In this document: positions 1-10,061 of the stretch, piece by piece
Position numbering within the stretch: the first letter of the stretch is position 1
How the letters are laid out: the number at the start of each line of letters is the position of its first letter
NCBI GenBank assembly: GCA_002049455.2
Contig: KV919070.1
Coordinates: forward strand, 1 to 64,000
DNA from: Porphyra umbilicalis
Lineage: Eukaryota > Rhodophyta > Bangiophyceae > Bangiales > Bangiaceae
DNA: 64,000 bases
Direction: 5' to 3'
Translations under genes and position numbers: made by a program
Notes under the pieces: generated by a model
Database searches by the model: none
What the model saw: only the letters and a program-made list of their open reading frames with translations
Told to the model about the DNA's origin: nothing

Positions 1-2
1 GC

Positions 3-464
3 ACGGTGCGCACGATGGGCGAACGCCCGACGACCTCCCGCGAAGGCGTCGTCATTGCCGTCGACCGGTCGCCCATGCCCCGCGTCCCCGGCGCCGTTGG
101 CGTCACCGGCAACGTCCTGTGCGCGGCGACCCTGGACGAGGTGCGGCGCGTCCTCGCCGGCCGCGAAGCCGACGTTGTCCTCAGCGACATGGCGCCCGAC
201 ACGAGCGGCGAGCGGGAAACGGACCACGTGCGGAGCGTCGGCCTTGCGCGCGCGGCGGCGGCGTTTGCCGACGGGGTGTTGACGAATGGCGGCACGCTCG
301 TCGTCAAGCTGTTTCGGGGGGGGGAGGAGGCCGCGTGGCGGCGGGAGCTCGCCGCCACCTACGTGCGGGTGCGAACGGTCAAGCCGGCGGCGAGCCGGCC
401 GGGCAGCCGCGAAGTGTTTTACGTGGCGACGGGGTTTGTGCCGGCGGAACTGCGGGGGGGGTGA
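3..464 (+). CDS. FtsJ/RrmJ-family rRNA 2'-O-ribose methyltransferase, C-terminal part (5' end outside window)
   Basis: The frame is open to the left edge, so only the C-terminal ~150 residues are present. The family transfers a methyl group from S-adenosylmethionine to a ribose 2'-OH of large-subunit rRNA; eukaryotic members of this bacterial-like type often work in mitochondria or plastids. Visible family features in order: VVIAVDRSPMPRVPGA (end of the SAM-binding half), VVLSDMAPDTSG with the catalytic Asp, GGTLVVKLFRGG with the catalytic Lys, and the C-terminal KPAASRPGSREVFYVATGF block with the catalytic Glu. Three of the four K-D-K-E residues are therefore visible. The first Lys and the Gly-rich SAM loop would lie upstream, beyond the window. 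The stop is TGA at 462-464, followed by a poly-G stretch. An intron near the left edge cannot be excluded. Confidence 0.85.
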   Translation, partial: TVRTMGERPTTSREGVVIAVDRSPMPRVPGAVGVTGNVLCAATLDEVRRVLAGREADVVLSDMAPDTSGERETDHVRSVGLARAAAAFADGVLTNGGTLVVKLFRGGEEAAWRRELAATYVRVRTVKPAASRPGSREVFYVATGFVPAELRGG

Positions 465-2340
465 GGAGGGGGGGGGGGCGGGGGAGCGGCGGCTGCGACG
501 GGGGACAGTCGAGAGCGGCGGCGCCCGGCGGTGGGCGTCTTGCCGCCGCCCCGCGCGGCCGCCGCTGCCGCCGGTACGCGCGTGTGCAGCCGCGGCCGCG
601 GGCACCTCACCTTGCTGTTTGCGTTGGCGTGGCGGCGGCGGGCGCGCGCCGTGTGCAGAGGCCCGGCTGGGGGCGGGCGGGCTGGGGGTGGCGACGGCGG
701 CGTGACGGTGGCGGTGGCGGCGGTGGCGGGCAGCGGCATTCCCCCCCGCGGCTGCTGCGTCGGCCTTGTTGCCGACGCGTCGCGTCACCCACGAACCGGT
801 GGCCACAAGCTGTCGGTTGTGCGGTTGACTGTCGGTGTGAGCACCGCGGCGCTCCAACCGCGCGGCGTGTGGGTGTGCGCCGGGCCATCTCACTGGGCGG
901 GTGGCAGGGGTGGGGCGGTTACACTCGCCGCCTCGGTCGGTACCGACCTCGGTCCAGGAAAAAGAAAAAAGCGGATGGAGAAGCGGTGGCGGCCATGGGG
1001 GGCGGGTGAATCCCAACGACGTCCAGACGACGCCCGGACGAGTCCCAACCGACGCCCAGATGACTGCTCAACGGCTGTCCAACGGGCCCTGTCCTGCTGG
1101 GGGCAGTGGGCCGCTGCGGCGGCCGCGACGGCGCGCGTGACAGCGGTGCGGTGTAGGAAGGGTCGTGCCCGCCAGCCACCGGTTTGGTGGTTGGTGTTTC
1201 TCGTCTTTTTCCTTTGCGACGCCCGCGCGCGCGCGCAGCGGGGCTCTCCTCGTCACCAGCACCTGCGGCGCAGCGACGAGGAGCCGCGCCTAGCCGCGCG
1301 GTGGCAGGGGTGAGCCGGGCACTGTCGCCCTCCGCGGCACGTGCGCGCGTTGCTGCGACGCCGCCCGCCCCCGGCCCGTCGACGGGCATGTGGCGACGGC
1401 GCACAGGGCGGGGGAGGCGGGGGAGACGTCCGACGAGGAAATCGAAACGCGGGGGTCAGCACGGGCGACGGAATCGGCAACGAGCCGCCGCCGACGGCGA
1501 CGCCAAAATTCTCGCGTGGCCGTGAGGTCCGCCGAGACGGGTCGGTGGGCGCGGGGAACGCGTCTGACGCTGAGTCAGGGAGACGCCCGCGAAGACGCGC
1601 CCGAGCGGAGCACCCACACCGAAACCTCGTCACTGTCACATCCGAGCAGCGGGTTCTCCGACGCGCCCCTGTCCACTCAGCCGAGCATGTGTGCTGCGTG
1701 CTCGCACTGTGCGGAGGCTTGGGATGCGGCACTCGTTCAGCCACAGCGGTCGTCAGTGCGCGCCAGTGTCTCGTAGCTGCGGTCTCGCTCCTGGACACGA
1801 TGCAGAGGTACCGTCTCTCGTGCGTAGGGTGCGTACTCAAGATCTTTTTTTGGTGCCTTTCCTGGGGGTCCCGCGGATAGTTGGTGGGGCTGCAGAGATG
1901 AAGGAGAGAAACCATGGCGGGTGCCATCGGATGAGTGCGGCCTACCTCTTCTCGGTTTCCAGTTGATGAAAAGTGACCGGTACTGAACCCGCTGCGTACA
2001 ACCGGGGGACGTTCACGACCGTCGTGGCAAGCGTCGCAACCGACCTTGTACAGGCCGGGTGTCTAGCACGATGCTTGCCGGGATCTGTAGGCTGTCCACA
2101 GCCCTCGACAGTTGACGAGGTGGGAACCCTTAGACCCAGAGGTGACTACTGGTTTCCGTGACGATGTCAAAAAGCAAAAACACCATCGTCTGTACAAGCG
2201 TACAGTGCGTTCTTGTTTTAAGAGACAGCTGATTCGGCTCAATATGAAGAAAAAGTGGCCCATACGGACTGGAATGGAAGACTCGCGACCCATATTCTTT
2301 TGTAAATGATTCTCTTAGAAGTGCCTCTTAAGGACGGCGG
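465..2340. other. Gene-poor GC-rich stretch
   Basis: Open frames exist on both strands to about 1900, but all are Arg/Gly/Pro/Ala-rich translations of GC-rich DNA and none matches a family I know. Base composition falls noticeably after about 1920. I see no RNA gene and no clear element ends here. Confidence 0.4.
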
Positions 2341-2412
2341 CGCTGTGCTGCTTAAGTGGGGTCGGAGCACATTGGCCTTTTTCCCTATGCAGAACACACA
2401 TTCTGGTGTGTG
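2341..2412 (+). repeat. Diverged single copy of the 4.2-4.7 kb repeat
   Basis: The stretch from CGCTGTGCTGCTT through GTCGGAGCACATTGG to ATTCTGGTGTGTG matches, with scattered substitutions, the same block in both units of the 257-bp tandem duplication at 4187-4698. It shows that the unit is dispersed and not only a local duplication. Confidence 0.75.
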
Positions 2413-3400
2413 CAGCCGCGGCATTTTGACTCGGCATTGGGCGTTCGACGGGAGTGAAGCTCGGCACATTCTGCGAGGGTCGATGCACAATGCCCAAATG
2501 TGTAATATCTCCCTGCATTCCGGTGCTGATACCTCTGTGAGTGCCAATAGGCTGGCGCCGTTTGGTCCTCAATGGTCCAATGGGACCCATGCAGCGCCTT
2601 GCATGGCGGACGAGACCGGAGATGAAACATGATGTCCGACCCGCCTCCGGGAATTGGGCCAGTTCTTGCTGCAGTTTGCCGTGGAGGGCGAGGATTTGGC
2701 CGTTGCCCTGCCAGCGGCAGCGGTGGTGAACTTCGTTGGGCGACGCTGCGCATGAGCCAGACTCCCCCGGTGCGTTGTTCATGTGGCGCTGGCTGGAGGA
2801 GGAGCTTACCATGATGGCGCTCTTCATCATGCGGCTACGTACGTGCCCGAGGTTGAGTTGTGGGCATGAGCAGAAGGGGCCACGCTGCAGGACATTGCAC
2901 TGGCGGCCGAGCGACTCTGTCACACTCTCCTACTCAAGATAGTTGCCCTCGATGTGAATGGAGATGAAGATCATGGTTACGTCACAGCCTGACATTGTCC
3001 TCCGCGTGGACGTGCATGTGTACGTGCGATGGTCCCGCTTGATGGGATGCCCATTGAGCTCAGTGGCACTCGTTTCTTGCCTGTGCGGCTTCTGAGCTTC
3101 TCTGCTGGTGGATTGCATCAGGAATGTATTTCTGGCTGGCGTGTCAATGGGAGTAACGGAGATGCTCCTGTGCCTTCCACGCGGTGGTCGTGTACAGCAG
3201 TTGGGTCACTCGTCCTCTGCTACTGCTGTGCTTACTGTGGGGAGATTTTCCCACAGAATGCGTAGTACGCCGCGCAGTGTATCACATCAGACCGCAGACG
3301 CTGCCACATCGGGACCTCGGCATTGTGGCGGCATTCGCCCTTTTTGCTCATTCCGCTGTGAAGCGCTGATGGGCTCATCGTTGGCATGCGGACACCGTAT
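2413..3400. other. Unidentified, lower-GC stretch
   Basis: No recognisable gene. Several open frames of 60-200 codons lie on both strands (the longest on -, 2315-2923). None shows a known domain and they overlap each other, so I do not call any of them. The base composition resembles decayed coding or transposon sequence. Confidence 0.35.
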
Positions 3401-3535
3401 ACAGCCGTTCTCCCGAAAAAACCCGCACTCGAACTGTTGCAAAAGAGTTCCAAATCGGCCTCTACGACCCCGCAGAGGCCGATTTGGAACTCTTTAGCAA
3501 CAGTTGGAGTGCGGGATTTTTGGGAGAACGGCTGT
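3401..3535. repeat. Long near-perfect hairpin (62-63-bp arms, 10-bp loop)
   Basis: The left arm at 3401-3463 starts ACAGCCGTTCTCCC and ends CAAATCGGCCTCT. The right arm at 3474-3535 is its reverse complement, ending GGGAGAACGGCTGT, apart from a few mismatches and a 1-base length difference. The loop is ACGACCCCGC. Such a structure is typical of a small fold-back MITE or of a locus that yields a long hairpin RNA. I see no target duplication at its edges. Confidence 0.85.
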
Positions 3536-3667
3536 ACTTGGACCGATGGAACCTTAGGAATCATGTGAGTTCCTTACGCAATCTCCCCATGCAGCTCTGT
3601 GCCCTGGAAACGCACATCGGGATCTCAAGAAATATCGTGCGAGATGCTCACATTGATCTTCTGCCCA

Positions 3668-4060
3668 GCGCAGCGGGCCCAAAACCGTCGTCAAGAGCAC
3701 GTATGCTTTTTGGTGTTTTGGGACGAACAGATAATCTGCAAACCGCCCTGGGGCTCTGTCAAGGCTGCTTTTTTCCAGAAAGGTCGCCAAAATCATCTGT
3801 TCGCCGGGATAGATGCATCTCCACTCGTAAAAAGAGAGACACAGCATAAGACGTATACACTCCACCCTTCCAGAAAGAGAGAGAGACGGAGAAGCATCTA
3901 TGGCCCTGCTAGCAGGCGCAATGTGTGGAGTGAGGAACGATTCCTGTTCTCGCAAACACAAATATGCAAGGACCTCGCATGGGATGGCCTCTGAGAGCCT
4001 GTCAAGGGGGGTCGATCTGTTTTTTGCACAGGAATTCTGTTTCATCAAACAGGAACACGG
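3668..4060 (+). mobile_element. MITE copy 1, lacking its 3' terminal repeat
   Basis: This stretch begins with GCGCAGCGGGCCC and matches the two halves of the element at 23744-24926, read as 23744-23868 joined to 24593 onwards. It stops at about 4060, just before the point where the other copy continues into its 3' inverted repeat, so this copy is truncated. It also gives the uninterrupted version of the site (around 3790-3800) that carries an insertion in the other copy. Confidence 0.8.
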
Positions 4061-4186
4061 ACTGTCCTTCTGCCATCTGTCGCTCTTGCGGCGAACGGCG
4101 GTGGCCGTGTTGTCCGGGCCAAGCAGCGTCCGCCATTTCCCGCCCGCGCAGGATCGGTCGGAGTCGGGCCTGCAGACCAGACACCT
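4061..4186. other. Short spacer
   Basis: Sequence between the broken end of the MITE copy and the 257-bp tandem duplication. Nothing identifiable. Confidence 0.4.
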
Positions 4187-4698
4187 GCGGCACGCATGCG
4201 AGACTGGTGCGCACCAGTGCGAGCGTCGCCAGCGTCACTCGAGAGGGGTATGTATGCAGAAGGACCAAACAAATCCCCAGCAGCCTCGTGCGGTGTCCCT
4301 GCTATTCGGCCGTTCCCGCGAGGAGGGCCAGCGAGTACTCCAAAAAGGTCCCCGCGCTGTGCTGCTTCAGAGGGGTCGGAGCACATTGGGCTTTTTCCCG
4401 ATGCGGAACACACATTCTGGTGTGTAGACCCCCCCAGGAACCCGCGGCACGCATGCGTGACTGGTGCGCACCATTGCGAGCGTCGCGAGTGTCACTTGTG
4501 AGGGGCATGTATGTAGAATGGACCAAAGAATTCCCTAGCAGCCTCATGCGGTGTCCCTGCTATTCGGCCGTCTCCCGGAGGAGGGCCAGCGAGTTCTCCA
4601 AGCAGGTTCCCGCGCTGTGCTGCTCCAGTGGGTTCGGAGCACATTGGCCTTTTTCCGGATGCGGAACGCACATTCTGGTGTGTAGACCCCCCCAAACG
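4187..4698. repeat. 257-bp tandem duplication
   Basis: Two diverged units start at GCGGCACGCATGCG (4187 and 4444). Both carry, in order, a TGGTGCGCACCA palindrome, GGTGTCCCTGCTATTCGGCC, GGTCGGAGCACATTGG or a close variant, and CATTCTGGTGTGTAGACCCC. The units differ by many substitutions and small indels, so the duplication is not recent. A third partial copy lies at 2341-2412. No convincing coding content. Confidence 0.8.
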
Positions 4699-6675
4699 TG
4701 GTCGTGGGTACAGGTATTCAACACATTTGGATGTTATCGAAATCTGGGGTCACCGTTAATTTGTCCGCTTTACACCAACAGTTGCGTACATAGAGGCAAT
4801 CCAACGAGCTGTCAGCGTGTTGCGTACCTCAACAACACGACGCAGACTGGCTTGCTGCAAGCACGAGCCTCGCCCGAAGGTTCTGGTGCTTGCTAACAAT
4901 ACCCAGGCCATGTGTCATCGCCTCTCGTGTGGATCGGAGTAGTCAGATCCCTCGACATGTGTTCGTCCGTGGTTGTCCCAAACGGCTCCAGTTCTCACTC
5001 TCTTGCTATTGACAGGTTGTGGGCTTTATGGGTAACTATGTTGGTGATCTTGCTAACCGAAGCTCCTCGGCTCGATCTCTTCTCTAGTGCGTCTCCTGGA
5101 GTGGGGACATGGATACTCGAGTCCCAAAAAAGGATCATTGCGATGCGGGTGCGCTGATGGCACCGCGAGTTAGACAGACAGCCGACGCCGTTGCCTTGCT
5201 TCTGGCTGCCCGCCGTCCACATGCAGAGCATGTCCAATGCTGTGCACGCTGTGCGCTTTTCAGCCACGCTGGGTTTCTCACTTGTGGGCTGTCTTAAAGT
5301 CTGACGCCGTCCACCAAAGCCACCGATGTGCGCGCCGCGCCTCTTCTGGATGGATCCAGCTCCGACGTTGGTGGCCGCCCTGCGTGTGAGCGCGTCACGT
5401 CCAGCGCGACTGGCCGGTTCCGCACCCCAAGCGCCAGGTCCTGCTTTTTCCCCACCCAGCGTTACGTTTTTCCATCCAATCGGGTGCAGGTATCATCTGG
5501 CATGGGCCGCCGCGAGCGGGCCTCGGCCAATCGACGAAGCTTCGACGCCACGGGACGATCACTGTAAATGGTGCTGACCACTCGGCCCATCCCTCACAGG
5601 TCATGAGGCCCGCCCGATCCCAGGCCAGCCGCGAAGCAATCACGCCTGGACCTCCTGCGGCTCACAGCAGCGATCTAAGCAGGTCGCAGATGTAGATTCC
5701 TCGTTGTGTGGGAATAGATATGTGGTCCATGGCTCGCGCCGGTCTCTGCGTGTCCCAGGGCAGCCTAGCAGGTCGCCAGCTCAGGAACCAGCTCACTGGT
5801 GACCCGCTCTTGCCGAGTGGTCGAGTGGGCGCGCGGCACCGCCCGATGCTGTTGCATCCATCCATGGCCGAGAGGAGGCACCCGTGTGGCAGCCATATCC
5901 CTGCACCGTCTGCCCCTCCCTCCTGCCCTGCCGCGGCCAGATGGATTGGTTGACAGTGTGAAAACGTGCGTAATAGCTGGGCTCCGCGGTCATCAAGAGG
6001 GGCTGTTGACACGCTGGTTCCTCGCGTCTGCACCCCCCCTCCCTCCCCCCTCCTCGAGAATCACTGCCAGCCACTTAATCAAAGCAGACGTCCCAGGCCG
6101 CCGGAGGTGTGAGGCGCGGTCCCTCAGTCTCCTCCTCCTGGTTGGGTTTTGCGTAATGACCAGCGTCACCGTATTGTTTGGCACCACCCCAGCGGTTGAC
6201 AGAGTGGAGCACAGCGAAGGCCAACAATAAAGGCGCCAACCGGTCACGTGCGACGTCTTTCGAGGCACGGCGGTGCCGCGACCGTCGGATGCTGAGAACA
6301 GCAGACTAGCCCCGTCGCAACGTGACCGCCGTTCCAGGGTTCCCGCGTGAGTGGTCTGCTCGTCTTGATCACGCCCAACGCGGTTGACCGCTGGGGTCAC
6401 GTTGCTGCCGCCGGTGCCGTCCGCCCCCTCCCCCCCCCGCGGCCGTTCCCTTGTTTCCCGTGCGCCGTCCATTTCGATCCCCCCATCGCCGTGGCCTTCC
6501 TCCCGTCGGCTTGCGGTCGGCGTCGAGCCCCGACGCCCGCCGGCTCGCCTCCCCGACCCTCCGCCCGTGCACCCGCCTCCGTGCCCAGAGGCGGCAAGTA
6601 CTGGCCGGTCGCGCTCCATTCGACCGTAGAGGCGGCGCCGCGCCCAAACGACGCCCGTCCGGGCCGGTACGCTGA
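4699..6675. other. Intergenic stretch upstream of the Myb gene
   Basis: No gene, RNA or element ends identified. The last ~450 bases become strongly GC-rich and lead into the Myb coding region, so the Myb promoter and 5' leader should lie in this stretch. I see no clear TATA box near 6676. Confidence 0.4.
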
Positions 6676-7126
6676 ATGCCAACGGCGGCGGTCGCCGCCG
6701 ACCGGGGGAGCTGGCGGGCGGTGCGCCCCGGCGACGTCTTCCCCAATCGACACGGACGAACACGGAGCACTGCCGGCATGTCGTGGCCGCCGGTCGACGA
6801 TGCGCCGCCGCCAACCTCTGGGGGCGGCGCGCCCCCACCCCCCAACCGGCCGCCGCCAACCTCTGGGGGCGGTGCGCCCCCACCCCCCAACCGGCCGCCA
6901 CCCGCCGCCGCCGCCTGGCCACCGACGGATGTGCTCTCCGTGGCGCCCTCCCCCCCCCCCCACAGCGTGCCTCCTAGCCGAGAGGTGGCCGGTGGCGGTG
7001 ACGCCCTGCTGCCAATGCGCGCCGCCGACGCCGGCGCCACGGCCGGTGAGGGCGGCGGCGGCGGCGCCACCCCCCCCAACTGGCCCGTGCCAGCCGTCGC
7101 GATACAACGGCCCACCCCGCTCGCCC

Positions 7127-7166
<40 letters not shown>

Positions 7167-7567
7167 TGACGGCGCGACGGCGCTCGGCTGGGGCGTGCCC
7201 GCCTTCTCGGCCGGCCCGCCGCGGGCGGGGGCGGCCACGGACGTGCTCCACCCCCACCAACCGCCGTCGACGCTGCCGCCACTGTTTTGGCTGCCGACGC
7301 CGCCGCCGCCCGACCTTGCACTCGACTGGCCGACCGCCTCGCTGTCGGGCGGCAGCGGTGACGGCGGTGGTGCGCCGTCGGTTGGCGGCGCCGACGTGTA
7401 TGGACCGGTGTGGGCGGGCGCACCCGAGGCACCGACGGGCGGCGCCAGCGGCGGCGGCGGGGTGTCGCCGCAGCACGGGGTCGGCGCGTCGGGTGCCCGC
7501 CAACCGACGGTGGCGGCAGCCGCCGTCGGCGCCGCGGCCGACACCATTGGCGCCCGCACCCTCGGCA

Positions 7568-7608
<41 letters not shown>

Positions 7609-8885
7609 CAAGCCGTGGTCGCCCCAACGGCGCAGTCCGCGCCCACGTCTCCGACCGACTGGTCGACATCCTCCTTCTTGAGCTGCTCGGCAGAGAAGGC
7701 GACGGCGGGCACGGCGCACGCCCCACCGTCCGCGTCCCTGCCCGCGAGCCCGGCCGCCGCGTGTTTGGACGCCCCCCTCTCGGAGGCCCCGCCGCCCCTC
7801 CTCGGCGCGTTTACCACGTCCGACACGACGACCGTCGCGGCGGCGGCGGCGGCGGCGGCAGCGGCGGCCACCAAAGGCCGCAAACGCCCCGCGGCCGCCA
7901 CCACCCCCCTCCGCCGCCCACAGTCGGCCAAGAACCCGTGGACGCCCGCCGAAGACGAGGTCCTCGCCGTCGTGGCGGAGCGCGTCCCCCGCCCCCGCGA
8001 CCGGTGGGTGCAAGCCGCCGCCGAGCTGCCCGGGCGGAGCCCCAAACCAGCCCGCGAGCGGTACGAGCACCACCTGCGGCCGGGCATTGACTGGTCCGAC
8101 TGGAGCGAGGGGGAAGACGCGCTCCTCTTTGCCACTGGCATGCGGTGCGGCGCGGGCAAGTGGTCCTTGATTGCCAAGGCGCTCCACGCGGCGCGCGTGC
8201 GCGCCCGCGCGCATGCGCCGCGGCCGCCCGGCGACGCGGACGGGCCACAGCTCAACCGCACCGAGGCGCAAGTCAAGAACCGCTGGCGCAAAATGGAAAA
8301 GCGGGGGTGGTGCCGCGCAGGGGGGATCCGCCGCCCGGCCGCCGCCCGCCGGGGGCGGGGGGGGAGTCCGGCGCAGCGGCTGGCAACGGTCGCCCGCCTC
8401 GCATCGGGCGTCGGGGCGGGCGCCGAGGGCGGCGGCAGCGGCGGCGGCGGCGGCGGCGGCGGCGGGGCAGACGCAGCGGCGGCGGTGGCGGCCGCGGCCG
8501 CGGCGCCCGCCTTTTGCATGCCATCGATGGCGGCCGCGGGTGCGGCCGCGGCGGCGCCGCCGGGCACCCCCGGCGGCTCGTGGGCGTGGCCGCCCCCGCC
8601 GCCGCGGGCGGGCAGCCACGACGCGTGGCCGCGCAGCGCCACGCCCCCGACGGCACGCGGCGGGTGGCGTGCGGCCGACCGGGGCGCCCCGGGGGGCTCG
8701 CCGGGCGTCGTCTCCCTCCCCGACGGCAGCACCGCCGACGGGTGGTTGATGGCGGGCGCGCACCGGGGCGGCGCGCTCATGCGCGTCGCGTCGGCGCCGA
8801 CGCCGTCGGCGCGGTGGTCCGCACCTTGGGGGGGCGGCGCCCACCGGGCGGCGGCGGCGGCGGCGCCACCGCCGCCGCTGCCACC

Positions 8886-8929
<44 letters not shown>

Positions 8930-9225
8930 GGGCGTTGTGGCTGTCACCGCCGCCGCCGCCGCCGCCAGCACCGCTGCCGCCGCCGCGGGCGTTGTGGCTG
9001 TCACCGCCGCCGCCGCCGCCGCCAGCACCGCTGCCGCCGCCGCCGCCGTCTCATGGGATGGGGGAGCACCCCGGCGGGCCATGGGGGGACGCCCCGTCGC
9101 CCGACGGGTGGGCCGACGAGCGGGGGCTGTCGGTGGTGCCACCGCCGCCCGACGCGCCCGTCACGGCCGACGTTGTCGCGGCCGTCCTCGCCGCCGTCCT
9201 TGGCTCCGCCCACCCGCAGCCGTAG
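6676..9225 (+). CDS. R2R3-Myb-like DNA-binding protein with long low-complexity flanks
   Basis: Predicted 849 residues; likely a nuclear sequence-specific transcription regulator. A TGA lies directly before the ATG at 6676, so without an intron the start is here or at the next Met (6778). Residues 1-410 are Pro/Gly/Ala-rich. A basic patch (KGRKRP) precedes two Myb repeats at about residues 417-540. The first contains NPWTPAEDEVLAVV and RWVQAAAELPGRSP. The second contains DWSDWSEGEDALLFA and KWSLIAKAL and ends NRTEAQVKNRWRKMEKRGW. The spaced Trp residues are typical of Myb. The second repeat carries an unusual ~25-residue insertion rich in Arg/Ala/Pro between its helices. The C-terminal third is again Gly/Ala/Pro repeats and ends in a short ordered tail (GWADERGLSVV to GSAHPQP). 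Internal tandem repeats lie at 6811-6900 and 8928-9041. Paralogue-level identity cannot be assigned. Confidence 0.8.
6811..6900 (+). repeat. 45-bp in-frame tandem repeat inside the Myb gene
   Basis: Two units start CCAACCTCTGGGGGCGG at 6811 and 6856 and differ at only one or two bases. They encode two copies of PTSGGGAPPPPNRPP. The near identity points to a recent slippage or unequal exchange event. Confidence 0.9.
8928..9041 (+). repeat. 57-bp in-frame tandem repeat inside the Myb gene
   Basis: Two copies (start 8928 and 8985) of a unit encoding RALWLSPPPPPPPAPLPPP, lying in a longer CCG-rich microsatellite. Confidence 0.85.
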
Positions 9226-9641
9226 GCGGGGGGGGGCGGGGTGGCGCCCGCACCGGGGCGGGGGGGCGCCACGCGTCGGGCGGTGGGGGGGGGGGGGGGG
9301 GAAGGTCGGGCAGTGGGGGGGGGGGGGGGGGGAAGGTCGGGCGGCCTCATGGGATGGGGGAGCACCCCGGCGGGCCATGGGGGGACGCCCCGTCGCCCGA
9401 CGGGTGGGCCGACGAGCGGGGGCTGTCGGTGGTGCCACCGCCGCCCGACGCGCCCGTCACGGCCGACGTTGTCGCGGCCGTCCTCGCCGCCGTCCTCGGC
9501 TCCGCCCACCCGCAGCCGTAGGCGGGGGGGGGCGGGGTGGCGCCCGCACCGGGGCGGGGGGGCGCCACGCGTCGGGCGGTGGGGGGGGGGGGGGGGGAAG
9601 GTCGGGCGGTGGGGGGGGGGGGGGGGGGAAGGTCGGGCGGT
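9050..9641 (+). repeat. 296-bp tandem duplication of the Myb 3' end
   Basis: The stretch from CTCATGGGATGGGGGAGCAC (9050) is repeated from 9346 almost base for base, including the codons of the last ~57 residues, the TAG stop, the GC-rich trailer and the following poly-G tract. 296 is not a multiple of three, so the second copy is read in another frame relative to the gene. It still encodes the same tail and ends in TAG at 9519-9521. Confidence 0.9.
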
Positions 9642-9675
9642 GGGGGGGGGGGGGGGGGGAAGGTCGGGCGGTGTC
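9283..9675 (+). repeat. Poly-G minisatellite
   Basis: Runs of about 17-20 G are separated by AAGGTCGGGCGGT or AAGGTCGGGCAGT, with two units after the Myb stop and three to four after the duplicated tail. The first base runs belong to the duplicated unit. Tract lengths are likely to vary between individuals and to be error-prone in assembly; the strand could form G-quadruplexes. Confidence 0.85.
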
Positions 9676-9808
9676 GCCCGCGGCGCGCCGCGACGCGCCG
9701 CGGGCGGCGGGGCTGAGGGATGATAGGTCTGACTCTTTGACGGACGGGCAGGGGCGGCCGGTCGGGCGTGTGTGGCGAGTCATTGGAGCGCCTCGGGCGG
9801 GGCGCGCG

Positions 9809-9940
9809 AAGCGACGAGCGGCGACCAGCGCGCCGTGCACTTCAGCGTTTCAAACGGCTGGGGGGGGGGGGGGGGGGGCACGTATCGTCAAGCGACGAGG
9901 GGCGACCATCGCGCCGTGCACTTGAACGTTTGAAACGGCT

Positions 9941-9970
<30 letters not shown>
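9809..9970 (+). repeat. 81-bp tandem duplication with poly-G runs
   Basis: Two units start AAGCGACGAG (9809 and 9890). Each carries CGCGCCGTGCACTT, a near-palindromic AACGTTTGAAACGG-type stretch, a run of about 18-28 G and CACGTAT. They differ mainly in G-run length and a few substitutions. Confidence 0.85.
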
Positions 9971-9971
<1 letters not shown>

Positions 9972-10061
9972 GTATTGTAGGCGTTTCTCGATGGGTGAAT
10001 TTCGGGACTGCTTTCGCGCCACGCGTGGGATCGTGGGTTGGGCGCATCGGGCGCCACCCTC

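Noticed and set aside
6369-8844. Two ~800-codon open frames antisense to the Myb gene
   Set aside because: They follow from the GC-rich codon pattern of the + strand gene. Their products are Pro/Ala/Arg/Gly runs without domains, whereas the + frame has two ordered Myb repeats.
8145-9521. A 458-codon + frame ending in the same tail as the Myb protein
   Set aside because: Only the final 57 codons are meaningful, because they lie in the duplicated 296-bp unit; the rest is an out-of-frame reading of the Myb gene.
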